Positions 15,106 through 23,008 of a DNA stretch of 36,616 nt are shown one piece after another; position 1 is the stretch's first letter, and every line of letters starts with the position of its first letter. Position numbers and translations under genes: made by a program. The notes under the pieces were generated by a model. That model was not told the origin of the DNA. It saw only the letters and a list, made by a program, of their open reading frames with translations, and did no database searches. Source of the stretch: Lachnospiraceae bacterium UBA3820 (lineage in GTDB: Bacteria > Bacillota > Clostridia > Lachnospirales > Lachnospiraceae); contig DFDU01000084.1 of assembly GCA_002369325.1 (NCBI GenBank), positions 1 to 36,616 of the forward strand, read 5' to 3'.

Positions 15106-15447
15106 ATGCCATTTATTGATTCTAAGATTACACTTAAAGTGTCGGAGGAAAAAAGAGAGATTATTAAGTCAAGACTCGGAAAGGAAATATCCTTAATCGG
15201 AAAACCTGAAAGTTTTCTTATGGTTGGATTTGAAGATGAGTACAGCCTTTATATGGCCGGTAACAAGCTTGAAAAGGGTGCATATGTAGCAGTAAGAATA
15301 TTCGGAAGTGCTTCGTCTTCCGCATATGCTCAGCTTACGGCTGCCATATGTAATATATTTGAAGAAGAACTTGATATACCTTCAAAGAATGTTTATGTAT
15401 CCTATATAGGAACAAAAGACTGGGGCTGGAATGGCGGAAACTTTTAA
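15106..15447 (+). CDS. MIF-family (phenylpyruvate tautomerase-like) protein
   Basis: A 113-residue member of the macrophage migration inhibitory factor / tautomerase superfamily. It begins MPFIDSKITLKVSEEKREII, so the catalytic Pro becomes N-terminal after Met removal, and continues with SFLMVGFEDEYSLYMAG, VRIFGSASS and a WGWNGGNF end resembling the family's typical C-terminus. AAGGAGG at 15091-15097 is a strong site. It follows truA by 34 bases and is probably cotranscribed. The physiological substrate of bacterial MIF proteins is largely unknown. Confidence 0.88.
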   Translation: MPFIDSKITLKVSEEKREIIKSRLGKEISLIGKPESFLMVGFEDEYSLYMAGNKLEKGAYVAVRIFGSASSSAYAQLTAAICNIFEEELDIPSKNVYVSYIGTKDWGWNGGNF

Positions 15448-15492
15448 ATTATCCAAACTAAACGATATCGGAATAATAAAGTATAAATTATT

Positions 15493-15554
15493 AAATGCAT
15501 TTTTTTGAATTTATGAGTTGTGGAATTTATAAATTTGAAAAGATGCATTTTTTT
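15493..15554 (+). terminator. Long-stem intrinsic terminator after MIF-family gene
   Basis: Bases 15493-15514 pair with 15529-15550 over 22 positions, the few non-Watson-Crick positions being G-U pairs, around a 14-base loop, and the stem ends in a T-run. The ATGCAT words on both sides mark the base of the stem. It separates the ecf-truA unit from the fatty-acid operon. Confidence 0.8.
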
Positions 15555-15588
15555 ATCTCACAGAAAATATAAATTTTACAATAAAAAA

Positions 15589-15672
15589 TTTAACTAAAAA
15601 ATTTTAGATAAAACTATTGACATATATAACAAGTCAACATATAATCCAAATTGTTAAAAAAATTTAGGTAAA
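15589..15672 (+). promoter_or_regulatory. Candidate operator motifs around the fatty-acid operon promoter
   Basis: Three copies of TTTA-NN-TAAA lie at 15589-15598 (AC centre), 15603-15612 (GA centre) and 15663-15672 (GG centre). A separate inverted repeat TTGAC-N11-GTCAA starts in the -35 box and ends in the spacer (15617-15637). Any of these could bind the MarR-type regulator encoded at the end of the operon. Because the region is very AT-rich, chance occurrence is not excluded. Confidence 0.45.
15617..15645 (+). promoter_or_regulatory. Consensus promoter of the fatty-acid synthesis operon
   Basis: TTGACA (15617-15622), 17 bases, TATAAT (15640-15645): a perfect housekeeping promoter 48 bases before acpP. 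It directly follows the terminator of the previous unit, so it should drive the whole acpP-to-marR cluster. Confidence 0.9.
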
Positions 15673-15693
15673 TATTTTTAGGAGGATTTTAAA

Positions 15694-15924
15694 ATGGTAT
15701 TTGATAAGGTTAAGGAAATTATAATTGATATGATTCATTGTGATGCGGATGCAGTAACTATGGATGCTGATTTTGAGTCTCTTTCAATCGACTCACTTGA
15801 TGCTACCGAGCTTTGCATGACATTTGAGGAAGAGTTCAATATGACTTTTGCAGAGGATGCTATGCAGGGATTACATACAATTTCCGATATCGTTGAGTAT
15901 ATCGAAAAAGAGATTGAAGCTTAA
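15694..15924 (+). CDS. acpP: Acyl carrier protein
   Basis: A 76-residue acidic protein that carries the growing acyl chain on a phosphopantetheine arm. The attachment residue is Ser34 in the DSLDATEL motif, followed by the usual helix III region (DAMQGLHTISDIVEYIE). AGGAGG at 15680-15685 supports ATG 15694. The sequence LSIDSLDATEL is close to the common LGLDSLDxVEL form. It opens the fatty-acid operon. Confidence 0.96.
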   Translation: MVFDKVKEIIIDMIHCDADAVTMDADFESLSIDSLDATELCMTFEEEFNMTFAEDAMQGLHTISDIVEYIEKEIEA

Positions 15925-15936
15925 TGGGTGAAAGAT

Positions 15937-16407
15937 ATGAATAAGTCTGAAATATATGAAATATGGGACAAATTTGAGAACTCCGATATGACGGAGTTCT
16001 CATTTAAGGATAAGGACTCGGAGCTTGTTCTTAAGAAAGAAATTAAAACTGTGGTTGTTCCTGCGGCAGGTGTACCGGCTATAAACAGCGGTGCTGATAT
16101 GAGCATGAACTTTACAGCGGCAGCAGGGGCAAATATTGCGACGAACAATATCGTGAATTCAAACACTGCTGACGGTGATGACATTAAGGCTCCTCTTGTT
16201 GGAACCTTTTACAGAGCATCCTCACCGGATGCGGATCCGTTTGTAAATGAGGGAGACCGGGTGAAGAAGGGCGATGTAGTCGGCGTTATCGAAGCTATGA
16301 AGCTTATGAATGAAATAGTGGCACCAAGGGACGGTATTATAACAAAGATACTTGTGGAAAACGGAAAGATGGCAGAGTACGATCAGGTACTCATGAAGAT
16401 TAAATAA
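15937..16407 (+). CDS. accB: Biotin carboxyl carrier protein of acetyl-CoA carboxylase
   Basis: A 156-residue protein carrying biotin for acetyl-CoA carboxylase. It has an N-terminal helical segment (SEIYEIWDKFENSDMTEF), an Ala/Asn-rich flexible linker (about 50-80) and a C-terminal biotinyl domain (APLVGTFYRASSPDADPFV ... VIEAMKLMNEIVAP). The biotinylated residue is K122 in EAMKLM, where the usual second Met is Leu. A GTG at 15928 is an alternative start adding three residues; ATG 15937 was chosen for its GGTGAA-type site. It is separated from acpP by 12 bases. Confidence 0.94.
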   Translation: MNKSEIYEIWDKFENSDMTEFSFKDKDSELVLKKEIKTVVVPAAGVPAINSGADMSMNFTAAAGANIATNNIVNSNTADGDDIKAPLVGTFYRASSPDADPFVNEGDRVKKGDVVGVIEAMKLMNEIVAPRDGIITKILVENGKMAEYDQVLMKIK

Positions 16408-16422
16408 CCGTGGGAGAGACAG

Positions 16423-17784
16423 ATGTTTAAGAGGATTTTAATTGCCAACAGAGGCGAGATAGCACTTAGAATCGTAAGATGCTGCCGTGAAATGGATATT
16501 GAAACGGTTGTTGTATATTCTACTGCCGATAAGGATTCTCTGGCTGTTATGGGAGCCAATGCTTCGGTATGTATCGGACCGGAAAAAGCAGGAGAAAGCT
16601 ACCTTAATCAGGATGCAATCATTCAGGTGGCAATTTCAAAAAAGTGTGATGCCATACATCCGGGCTATGGATTTTTATCTGAAAATGCAGATTTTGCAAA
16701 GAAGTGTGAGGATAACGGAATAATATTTATCGGTCCGTCAGCAGATATCATTAAAAAGATGGGAGATAAGCAGGCAGCCAGAAAGCTTATGATTGAAAAT
16801 GGGGTAACTGTTGTTCCGGGTTCAAAGGAGCTTGTCAGAAACTGCGAAGAAGCAAAAAAGGTTGCCGATGAACTCGGCTATCCGGTTCTTATAAAGGCAA
16901 GTGCCGGCGGCGGTGGTCGAGGCATGAGAAGAGTCTGGAAGGAAGAAGAACTTAAGACCGGATTTGAAACAGCAAGAACAGAAGCCGAAACTGCATTTGG
17001 AAATGGGGATATGTATATAGAAAAGCTTATACTTAATCCTCGTCATATAGAGGTGCAGATACTGGCAGATAAGTTTGGAAATGTCATTTCTCTCGGAGAA
17101 AGAAATTGTTCCATACAACGTAATAATCAAAAAATGCTTGAAGAAACTCCGTGCTTCGGCTTAAGTGAGAGTACGAGAAATGAGCTTTCGCAAATGGCAA
17201 TCAAGGCTGCAAAAGCATGCGGATATTACAGTGCCGGAACAGTTGAATTTGTTCTTGATGAAGATGACAAATATTATTTTATTGAAATGAATACACGTAT
17301 CCAGGTTGAGCATCCGGTAACGGAAGCGGTAACGGATATTGATTTGATAAGACAGCAGATAAGAATAGCAGCAGGACAAAAGCTTGATATAACTCAGGAA
17401 GAAATTAATCTGAGAGGTCATGCCGTGGAATGTCGTATATGCGCTTTAAGGCCGGGAAAGGTAAGCTACCTGCATTTTCCTCAGGGCTTCGGGGTAAGAG
17501 TCGACAGTCATCTTTTTACGGGCTACGAGGTTACTCCTTATTATGACCCAATGATAGCTAAAATAATAGTTCGTGGTCGTACGAGAATCGAAGTCATAAA
17601 AAGGTTGAGACGTGCACTTGAAGAGACGGTAATAGAAGGAATAGAAACCAATCTGGGATTCATGTATGTTCTGACCTATCATCCGGAGTTTATAAAGGGA
17701 AATTACAATACCGGATTTTATGAAAAGGAACATGTCAAGATAGAAACCTGGCTTGCGGAGGGTCGAGAAAATGCTGATAAGTGA
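16423..17784 (+). CDS. accC: Biotin carboxylase subunit of acetyl-CoA carboxylase
   Basis: A 453-residue ATP-grasp enzyme that carboxylates the biotin of AccB with bicarbonate. Visible signatures are the N-terminal KRILIANRGEIALRIVRCC, HPGYGFLSENADFA, the glycine-rich KASAGGGGRGMR loop, EMNTRIQVEHPVTE with the catalytic Glu/Asn/Arg set, and the C-terminal RALEETVIEGIETN. The stretch usually reading RRHQK is RNNQK here. Length is normal. Its 3' end overlaps accD by 14 bases, indicating translational coupling. Confidence 0.96.
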   Translation: MFKRILIANRGEIALRIVRCCREMDIETVVVYSTADKDSLAVMGANASVCIGPEKAGESYLNQDAIIQVAISKKCDAIHPGYGFLSENADFAKKCEDNGIIFIGPSADIIKKMGDKQAARKLMIENGVTVVPGSKELVRNCEEAKKVADELGYPVLIKASAGGGGRGMRRVWKEEELKTGFETARTEAETAFGNGDMYIEKLILNPRHIEVQILADKFGNVISLGERNCSIQRNNQKMLEETPCFGLSESTRNELSQMAIKAAKACGYYSAGTVEFVLDEDDKYYFIEMNTRIQVEHPVTEAVTDIDLIRQQIRIAAGQKLDITQEEINLRGHAVECRICALRPGKVSYLHFPQGFGVRVDSHLFTGYEVTPYYDPMIAKIIVRGRTRIEVIKRLRRALEETVIEGIETNLGFMYVLTYHPEFIKGNYNTGFYEKEHVKIETWLAEGRENADK

Positions 17785-18532
17785 TGTTTTTGAAAGAAAA
17801 AAAAGACATTTGAGAAATCTTGAAAAAGCCCGTAAGAAGGTAAATGAAAAAAAGAATAATCATCTTACGGCATATGAGAGAATAGCTGCTCTTTGCGATG
17901 AGGGAAGATTCAGGGAAACCGATAAAGAACTAACTTCAAAAAATCCTATTAATTTTCCTGATTATGATGAAAAAAGAGAAGAACTTACTAAAAAGTGCCA
18001 TATGAATGATGCGATTGTGACGGGTATCGGAAGGATTGATCACAAAAAGGTTGCAATCGGAGTATTTGATACAAGGTTTTTTATGGGAAGTATGGGAACT
18101 GTTGTCGGTGAAAGGATAGTAAGACTTGTCGAAAGAGCAAAAAAAGATGAACTTCCGCTAATTATATTTTCAGCAAGCGGCGGAGCCAGAATGCAGGAAG
18201 GACTTTTTTCGCTGATGCAGATGGCAAAGACTGCAGCAGCTGTGAGACATTTTCAGGAAAAGGGCGGATTGTTTATATCGTGTTTGACTAATCCCACTAC
18301 AGGCGGTGTAAGTGCAAGCTTTGCCAGCCTTGGAGATATAATTATTGCCGAGCCGAAAGCACTTATATGTTTTGCGGGACCGAGAGTTATAAGACAGACT
18401 ATCGGGCAAGAGCTTCCGGAGGGATTTCAAAGAGCTGAGTTTCTTTTGGAACACGGAATGATAGATGCAATAGTTGATAAATCAGATATGAGAGATGTAA
18501 TTATTAAAATTTTAAGAATGCATGAGGCTTAG
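17771..18532 (+). CDS. accD: Acetyl-CoA carboxylase carboxyltransferase beta subunit lacking the zinc ribbon
   Basis: The 253-residue beta subunit of the carboxyltransferase, which moves the carboxyl group from biotin to acetyl-CoA. The crotonase-type core is intact: FMGSMGTVVGERIVRL, SASGGARMQEGLFSLMQMAKT, LTNPTTGGVSASFASLGDI, EPKALICFAGPRVI and PEGFQRAEFLLEHGMID. The N-terminal four-cysteine zinc ribbon of the bacterial family is absent; in its place is a short basic segment (ERKKRHLRNLEKARKKVNEK). There is no CxxC pair anywhere. GGAGG at 17757-17761 selects ATG 17771, inside accC. Role is firm; the effect of the missing ribbon is unknown. Confidence 0.94.
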   Translation: MLISDVFERKKRHLRNLEKARKKVNEKKNNHLTAYERIAALCDEGRFRETDKELTSKNPINFPDYDEKREELTKKCHMNDAIVTGIGRIDHKKVAIGVFDTRFFMGSMGTVVGERIVRLVERAKKDELPLIIFSASGGARMQEGLFSLMQMAKTAAAVRHFQEKGGLFISCLTNPTTGGVSASFASLGDIIIAEPKALICFAGPRVIRQTIGQELPEGFQRAEFLLEHGMIDAIVDKSDMRDVIIKILRMHEA

Positions 18533-18562
18533 AGCATAAGAATAAAAGGTGTGAGGAGAAAT

Positions 18563-19336
18563 ATGGAAGCCTATGAAAGATTAATGACCGCAAGAGATGC
18601 GAAGCGGCCAAATATAGATTTTTACATTAATGAGCTTTTTGATGATTTTATTGAGCTTCACGGAGACAGATTATATAAGGATGATAAAGCAATAGTGGCG
18701 GGTATCGGTATATTTCATGATATTCCCGTTACGGTAATAGGACACAGAAAAGGAAAAGATACGCAGGAAAATATAGAATGCAACTTCGGAATGGCTTCGC
18801 CCGAAGGCTACAGAAAAGCAGTAAGGCTTATGAAGCAGGCAGAAAAGTTTAACCGCCCTGTTATTACATTTGTGGATACACCGGGAGCATATCCGGGTGT
18901 GGAGGCCGAAAGCAACGGACAAAGCAATGCCATAGCCGAAAGCATAGCATGTATGAGTAACCTAAAGGTGCCGGTCATTTCCATAATAACAGGGGAAGGC
19001 TCGAGCGGCGGCGCTATTGCTCTTGCGGTTGCCGATAAGGTATGGATGCTTGAGAATGCGGTTTATTCGATTCTTTCGCCGGAAGGCTTCGCAAGCATAA
19101 TGTGGAAGGATGCATCAAGGGCAAAAGAGGCATGCGATATCATGAAGATAACAGCGCAGGAACTTTATGACTTCGGAATAATTGATGGCGTTATAAGAGA
19201 AAACAAAAAGTTTATTGTGACATTGGACGGGATGCTTTATGAAGAAATTAAAAACCTTAAAAAGAAAAAACTGGAGGTTCTTGTAAAAGAAAGATATATG
19301 AAATTTAGAAAGATGGATGGTCTTTACAATGAATAA
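18563..19336 (+). CDS. accA: Acetyl-CoA carboxylase carboxyltransferase alpha subunit
   Basis: The 257-residue alpha subunit, which binds carboxybiotin. Visible are FIELHGDRLYKDDKAIVAGIG, the GHRKGKDTQENIECNFGMASPEGYRKA motif, TFVDTPGAYPGVEAESNGQSNAIAES (oxyanion region), ISIITGEGSSGGAIALAVAD and LSPEGFASIMWKDA. It is a short form, lacking the long N-terminal helices of the E. coli protein (319 residues), similar in size to streptococcal AccA. GAGGAG at 18553-18558 selects ATG 18563. The stop overlaps the fabH start. Confidence 0.95.
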   Translation: MEAYERLMTARDAKRPNIDFYINELFDDFIELHGDRLYKDDKAIVAGIGIFHDIPVTVIGHRKGKDTQENIECNFGMASPEGYRKAVRLMKQAEKFNRPVITFVDTPGAYPGVEAESNGQSNAIAESIACMSNLKVPVISIITGEGSSGGAIALAVADKVWMLENAVYSILSPEGFASIMWKDASRAKEACDIMKITAQELYDFGIIDGVIRENKKFIVTLDGMLYEEIKNLKKKKLEVLVKERYMKFRKMDGLYNE

Positions 19337-20276
19337 ATCAAAAGGAATAAAAGTGGTTGCAACAGGAAGGGCGCTTCCAAAGGAATGCCTTACCAACAGT
19401 GACCTGGAAAAGCTTGTTGAAACAAGCGATGAATGGATATTTGACAGAACCGGTATCAGACAAAGATACCGTTGTGTGAAAGGTGAGGAAAATACCAACA
19501 CACTTGCGGTAAGTGCAGCCCGTGAAGCACTTATAAAAAGTGGAATAGATAAAAATAAAATCGGTGTGGTTGTAGTTGCAACCTCAAGTGTAGAGCATGT
19601 TTTTCCGTCTACTGCGGCTATGGTCCAAAAGGAACTCGGACTTGATGAAAAGGTATTTTGCTTTGACTTGTCGGCTGCATGTACAGGCTTTATCTATGGG
19701 ATTACGGTAGCCAGAGGATTGCTTTTGGACAGCCCAAAGCCATATGCACTGGTAATAGGAAGTGAGCAATTATCAAGGCTTATTGATTATACCGACAGAA
19801 ATACCTGTATTCTTTTCGGTGACGGAGCGGGAGCTGCGATAATAGAGCTTAATGACAAAGAATATTACCATGTTGAATATACAAGAGGTAATGATGAAGC
19901 TCTTTATATAGGCGGGATAGGCGGAGGAGAACGTTATCTTCAAATGAACGGCCGGGAAGTATTTAAGTTTGCCGTAAAGGCATTGGCACAGGTGATAGAA
20001 GAGCTTCTTGAGGCGGCACATAAGACGATTGAAGATATAGATTGCGTGATATGTCATCAGGCAAATGAAAGAATCATAAGAAGTGTAATGAGAAAATATG
20101 CAGGAAATGAGCATAAGTTTTATATGAATATCGAAAGCTACGGAAATACATCGGCAGCAAGTGTACCGATAGTTATGAGTGAGCTGGATGATAAAAATAA
20201 TCTTAAAAACAAAACCTGTCTTATGGCAGGCTTCGGAGCAGGACTTACCTATGGCGGTATCCTTGCAAGTATTTAA
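19329..20276 (+). CDS. fabH: Beta-ketoacyl-ACP synthase III
   Basis: FabH condenses acetyl-CoA (or another primer) with malonyl-ACP to start each fatty acid. The 315-residue protein has the Cys/His/Asn triad: C118 in DLSAACTGFIYG, His in CHQANERI and Asn in GNTSAASVP. TSDEWIFDRTGIRQR near the N-terminus and the FGAGLTYGGILA end are typical. The ATG at 19329 overlaps the accA stop (AATGAATAA), so translation is probably coupled. Primer preference, straight or branched, cannot be read from the sequence. Confidence 0.96.
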   Translation: MNKSKGIKVVATGRALPKECLTNSDLEKLVETSDEWIFDRTGIRQRYRCVKGEENTNTLAVSAAREALIKSGIDKNKIGVVVVATSSVEHVFPSTAAMVQKELGLDEKVFCFDLSAACTGFIYGITVARGLLLDSPKPYALVIGSEQLSRLIDYTDRNTCILFGDGAGAAIIELNDKEYYHVEYTRGNDEALYIGGIGGGERYLQMNGREVFKFAVKALAQVIEELLEAAHKTIEDIDCVICHQANERIIRSVMRKYAGNEHKFYMNIESYGNTSAASVPIVMSELDDKNNLKNKTCLMAGFGAGLTYGGILASI

Positions 20277-20299
20277 GGATTATGGGAGGAAAAATTATT

Positions 20300-21226
20300 A
20301 TGAAATTAAACGAGATGCTTGGAATTAAATATCCTATAATACAGGGCGGTATGGCAAATATCGCAACAGGAGAATTTGCCGCAGCGGTAAGCAACGCAGG
20401 CGGCCTCGGTCTTATAGGCTCGGGCGGAATGAATGCTGATATGTTAAGAGAAAATATAAGAAAGTGTAAAAGCCTTACGGATAAGCCTTTTGGAGTAAAT
20501 CTGATGCTTATGAATCCGGAAACGGACAAGATGGCTGAAATACTTGTGGAGGAAGGAGTAAAGATAGTAACAACCGGTGCGGGAAGTCCGGGAAGCTACG
20601 TACCTATGTGGAAGGAAGCAGGTATGATAATTATTCCCGTTGTATCAAGTGTTGCTCTTGCCATACGTATGGAAAGATGCGGGGTTTCGGCAGTAATAGC
20701 GGAAGGTACCGAGAGTGGCGGACATGTAGGTGAGATGACTACAATGACACTTGTTCCTGAGGTTGTGGATCAATTAAATATTCCTGTTATAGCTGCAGGG
20801 GGTATAGCAGACGGAAGACAGCTTCTTTGTGCATTTGCACTCGGTGCCATAGGTGTACAGATAGGAACGGCGCTCCTTGCGACAAATGAGTGTCCGATAC
20901 ATGAAAATTATAAAAATCAATTGATAAAGACAAAGGACAACGGAACAGTGGTTACCGGAAGAATCAGTGGTGTTCCCGTAAGAATAATAAAAAATCAGAT
21001 GTCAAGAGATTATATTAAACATGAAAAAGCCGGAGCAAGCAGGGAAGAACTTGAAAAATTCACTCTCGGTTCACTTAGAAGAGCCGTTTTTGACGGAGAT
21101 ATGAAGACAGGTTCCGTTATGGCAGGTCAGGTTGTAGGACAGATTAAAGAAATAAGAAGCGTAAAAGAGGTTCTCGACAGTATGTATAACGAGTATCTTG
21201 ATTTGAGAGAAAGGATAGGTAAGTAA
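20300..21226 (+). CDS. fabK: FMN-dependent enoyl-ACP reductase II
   Basis: FabK performs the last reduction of each elongation cycle using FMN and NADH, replacing FabI. The 308-residue nitronate-monooxygenase-fold barrel shows YPIIQGGMANIATGEFAAAV, NAGGLGLIGSGG, AVIAEGTESGGHVGE with the characteristic His, PVIAAGGIADGRQL and the phosphate-binding GAIGVQIGTALLAT. GGGAGG at 20284-20289 selects ATG 20300 over the ATG at 20282. No fabI is visible in the cluster, so FabK is the likely sole enoyl reductase here. Confidence 0.95.
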   Translation: MKLNEMLGIKYPIIQGGMANIATGEFAAAVSNAGGLGLIGSGGMNADMLRENIRKCKSLTDKPFGVNLMLMNPETDKMAEILVEEGVKIVTTGAGSPGSYVPMWKEAGMIIIPVVSSVALAIRMERCGVSAVIAEGTESGGHVGEMTTMTLVPEVVDQLNIPVIAAGGIADGRQLLCAFALGAIGVQIGTALLATNECPIHENYKNQLIKTKDNGTVVTGRISGVPVRIIKNQMSRDYIKHEKAGASREELEKFTLGSLRRAVFDGDMKTGSVMAGQVVGQIKEIRSVKEVLDSMYNEYLDLRERIGK

Positions 21227-21227
21227 A

Positions 21228-22163
21228 ATGAAATGGGCATTTTTATATGCAGGACAGGGAAGTCAAAAGGTAGGAATGGGAAAAGATTTTTACGAAACAT
21301 ATCCTTCGTATAAGGAATATATAGACAGTCTTGATGTCGGAATTGACATAAAAAAGCTTATGCATGAAGGCCCTCTTGAAGAGCTTTCGGATACGAAAAA
21401 TACTCAGGCATGTATGGCGGCTTTTGCAGCAGGCGTAACTGATATTCTTGTTAAGGAAGGAATAATACCTTCTTATGCAATGGGCTTAAGCCTGGGTGAA
21501 TACGGTGCATTATATGCGGCAGGAGCTTTTGACAATACGGAGTATGTTAAGCTCACAGCATTCAGGGGTGCAGCCATGCAAAAAGCAGCCGAAGGTAAGT
21601 TGTGCAAGATGAGTGCAGTTCTCGGACTTGACAGTAATGTGATAAAAGAAGTTTGTGATTCATACAGCGGGGACGGTTATGTAACAGTCAGCAATTACAA
21701 TTGCAAGGGCCAGACCGTAATCTGCGGAGATGAGCAGGCTGTAAACAATGTAGAAGAAATACTCAAGGAAAAGGGTGCAAAAAGATGCATTAAATTAAAT
21801 GTAAGCGGACCTTTCCATACGAAATATATGGCAAGTGCCGGTGATGCCCTTAAGGAGTATTTTGAAGCTCATCCTTTTAGGAGTCTCAGGATACCCGTTA
21901 TGTCAAATGCTACGGGAGATTTTTATAAGGCTGAAGATAGTATCAATGAGCTACTAATTAAACAGGTTCAAAGCAGCGTACGACTTGAGGAAAATATCGA
22001 GAAGCTTCTTGATGAAGATATCGATTGCTTCATTGAAATAGGACCGGGTAAGGTTGTTTCGGGCTTTATGAATAAAATGAGTAAGGCTCTTTCAAAAGAG
22101 ATAAAAATAATGAGTATTGAGACAGTTGAAGATCTTAAAAAAGTTCTGGAACAAAATCAGTAG
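21228..22163 (+). CDS. fabD: Malonyl-CoA:ACP transacylase
   Basis: FabD loads malonyl groups from CoA onto AcpP. The 311-residue protein starts with FLYAGQGSQKVGMGKDF, has the nucleophile Ser88 in GLSLGEYGAL, the Arg-containing FRGAAMQKA, and His in SGPFHTKYM. GIGPGK-type end IEIGPGKVVSGF is present. It begins one base after the fabK stop, with the ribosome binding site (GGTAAG) inside fabK. It is the last gene before a 104-base gap preceding fabG. Confidence 0.96.
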   Translation: MKWAFLYAGQGSQKVGMGKDFYETYPSYKEYIDSLDVGIDIKKLMHEGPLEELSDTKNTQACMAAFAAGVTDILVKEGIIPSYAMGLSLGEYGALYAAGAFDNTEYVKLTAFRGAAMQKAAEGKLCKMSAVLGLDSNVIKEVCDSYSGDGYVTVSNYNCKGQTVICGDEQAVNNVEEILKEKGAKRCIKLNVSGPFHTKYMASAGDALKEYFEAHPFRSLRIPVMSNATGDFYKAEDSINELLIKQVQSSVRLEENIEKLLDEDIDCFIEIGPGKVVSGFMNKMSKALSKEIKIMSIETVEDLKKVLEQNQ

Positions 22164-22220
22164 CTTGATTGAATATATAAGTAAAAAATATTTGGATAAA
22201 ATGATGATTTTTTTAAAAAG

Positions 22221-22267
22221 AAAGGAGAAAATCCGGGTCTTATATAATCCGGATTTGACTGGATAAT
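22221..22267 (+). promoter_or_regulatory. Hairpin between Shine-Dalgarno and fabG start
   Basis: A good Shine-Dalgarno AAAGGAG (22221-22227) lies 40 bases before the fabG ATG, too far for normal use. Between them, AAATCCGG (22229-22236) pairs perfectly with CCGGATTT (22249-22256). If the stem forms, the effective gap shrinks to about 12 bases. No T-run follows, so it is not a terminator. There is no other good ribosome binding site and no in-frame start upstream before a stop at 22256-22258. Confidence 0.65.
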
Positions 22268-23008
22268 ATGGAAGAAAGAAAAGGCGCAATAGTGACCGGA
22301 GGCAGCAGGGGTATAGGCAGAGCAATTTGTATAAGACTTGCAAAGGCCGGATACAATATAGCATTTAATTATCAATCAAATGGTGAGGTAGCAAACGAAA
22401 CCGTAAAGCTTTGCGAATATGAGGGAGCGAAGGTGCTTGCCGTAAAGTTTGATATATCGGATTCGGAAAAATGTGCAAGCTTTGTAAGTGAAGCGGCAGC
22501 ATTTTTGGGAACCGTGGATGTACTCGTAAACAATGCGGGTATAACAAAGGATAATTTACTACCGCGCATGAAGGATGAAGAGCTTGAGTGCGTGTTAAAT
22601 GTAAATCTTAAGGGAAGCTTTTATATGATGCGTGAGGTTTCCAAAATTATGCTCAGAAAAAGGACAGGAAGCATAATTAATATGAGCTCTGTAGTCGGAC
22701 TTACCGGTAACGCCGGTCAGGTTAATTATTCTGCAAGTAAGGCGGCAGTCATCGGTATGACCAAGTCACTTGCAAAAGAACTCGGAAGCAGAAAGATAAG
22801 AGTAAATGCAATCGCACCGGGAATGATTGAAACGGATATGACAGCATCCCTTCCTGAAAATGTTAAAGCTACAATTTGTGATTCGATTCCTTTTAAGGAA
22901 ATGGGAAAACCTGAAGATGTGGCAGCAGTAGTTGAGTTTCTTGCAGGAGATAATTCCCGTTACATAACGGGACAGGTTATAAATGTAGATGGAGGAATGG
23001 TTATATGA
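22268..23008 (+). CDS. fabG: 3-oxoacyl-ACP reductase
   Basis: FabG reduces the beta-keto group with NADPH. The 246-residue short-chain dehydrogenase shows the nucleotide motif TGGSRGIG at the N-terminus, VLVNNAGITKDNLL, the catalytic Ser in INMSSVVGLTGN and the YSASK Tyr/Lys pair, then APGMIETDMT and the YITGQVINVDGGM end. Its stop overlaps the fabF start. The start is fixed by the family N-terminus, even though its ribosome binding site is unusually placed (see the hairpin at 22221-22267). Confidence 0.97.
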   Translation: MEERKGAIVTGGSRGIGRAICIRLAKAGYNIAFNYQSNGEVANETVKLCEYEGAKVLAVKFDISDSEKCASFVSEAAAFLGTVDVLVNNAGITKDNLLPRMKDEELECVLNVNLKGSFYMMREVSKIMLRKRTGSIINMSSVVGLTGNAGQVNYSASKAAVIGMTKSLAKELGSRKIRVNAIAPGMIETDMTASLPENVKATICDSIPFKEMGKPEDVAAVVEFLAGDNSRYITGQVINVDGGMVI

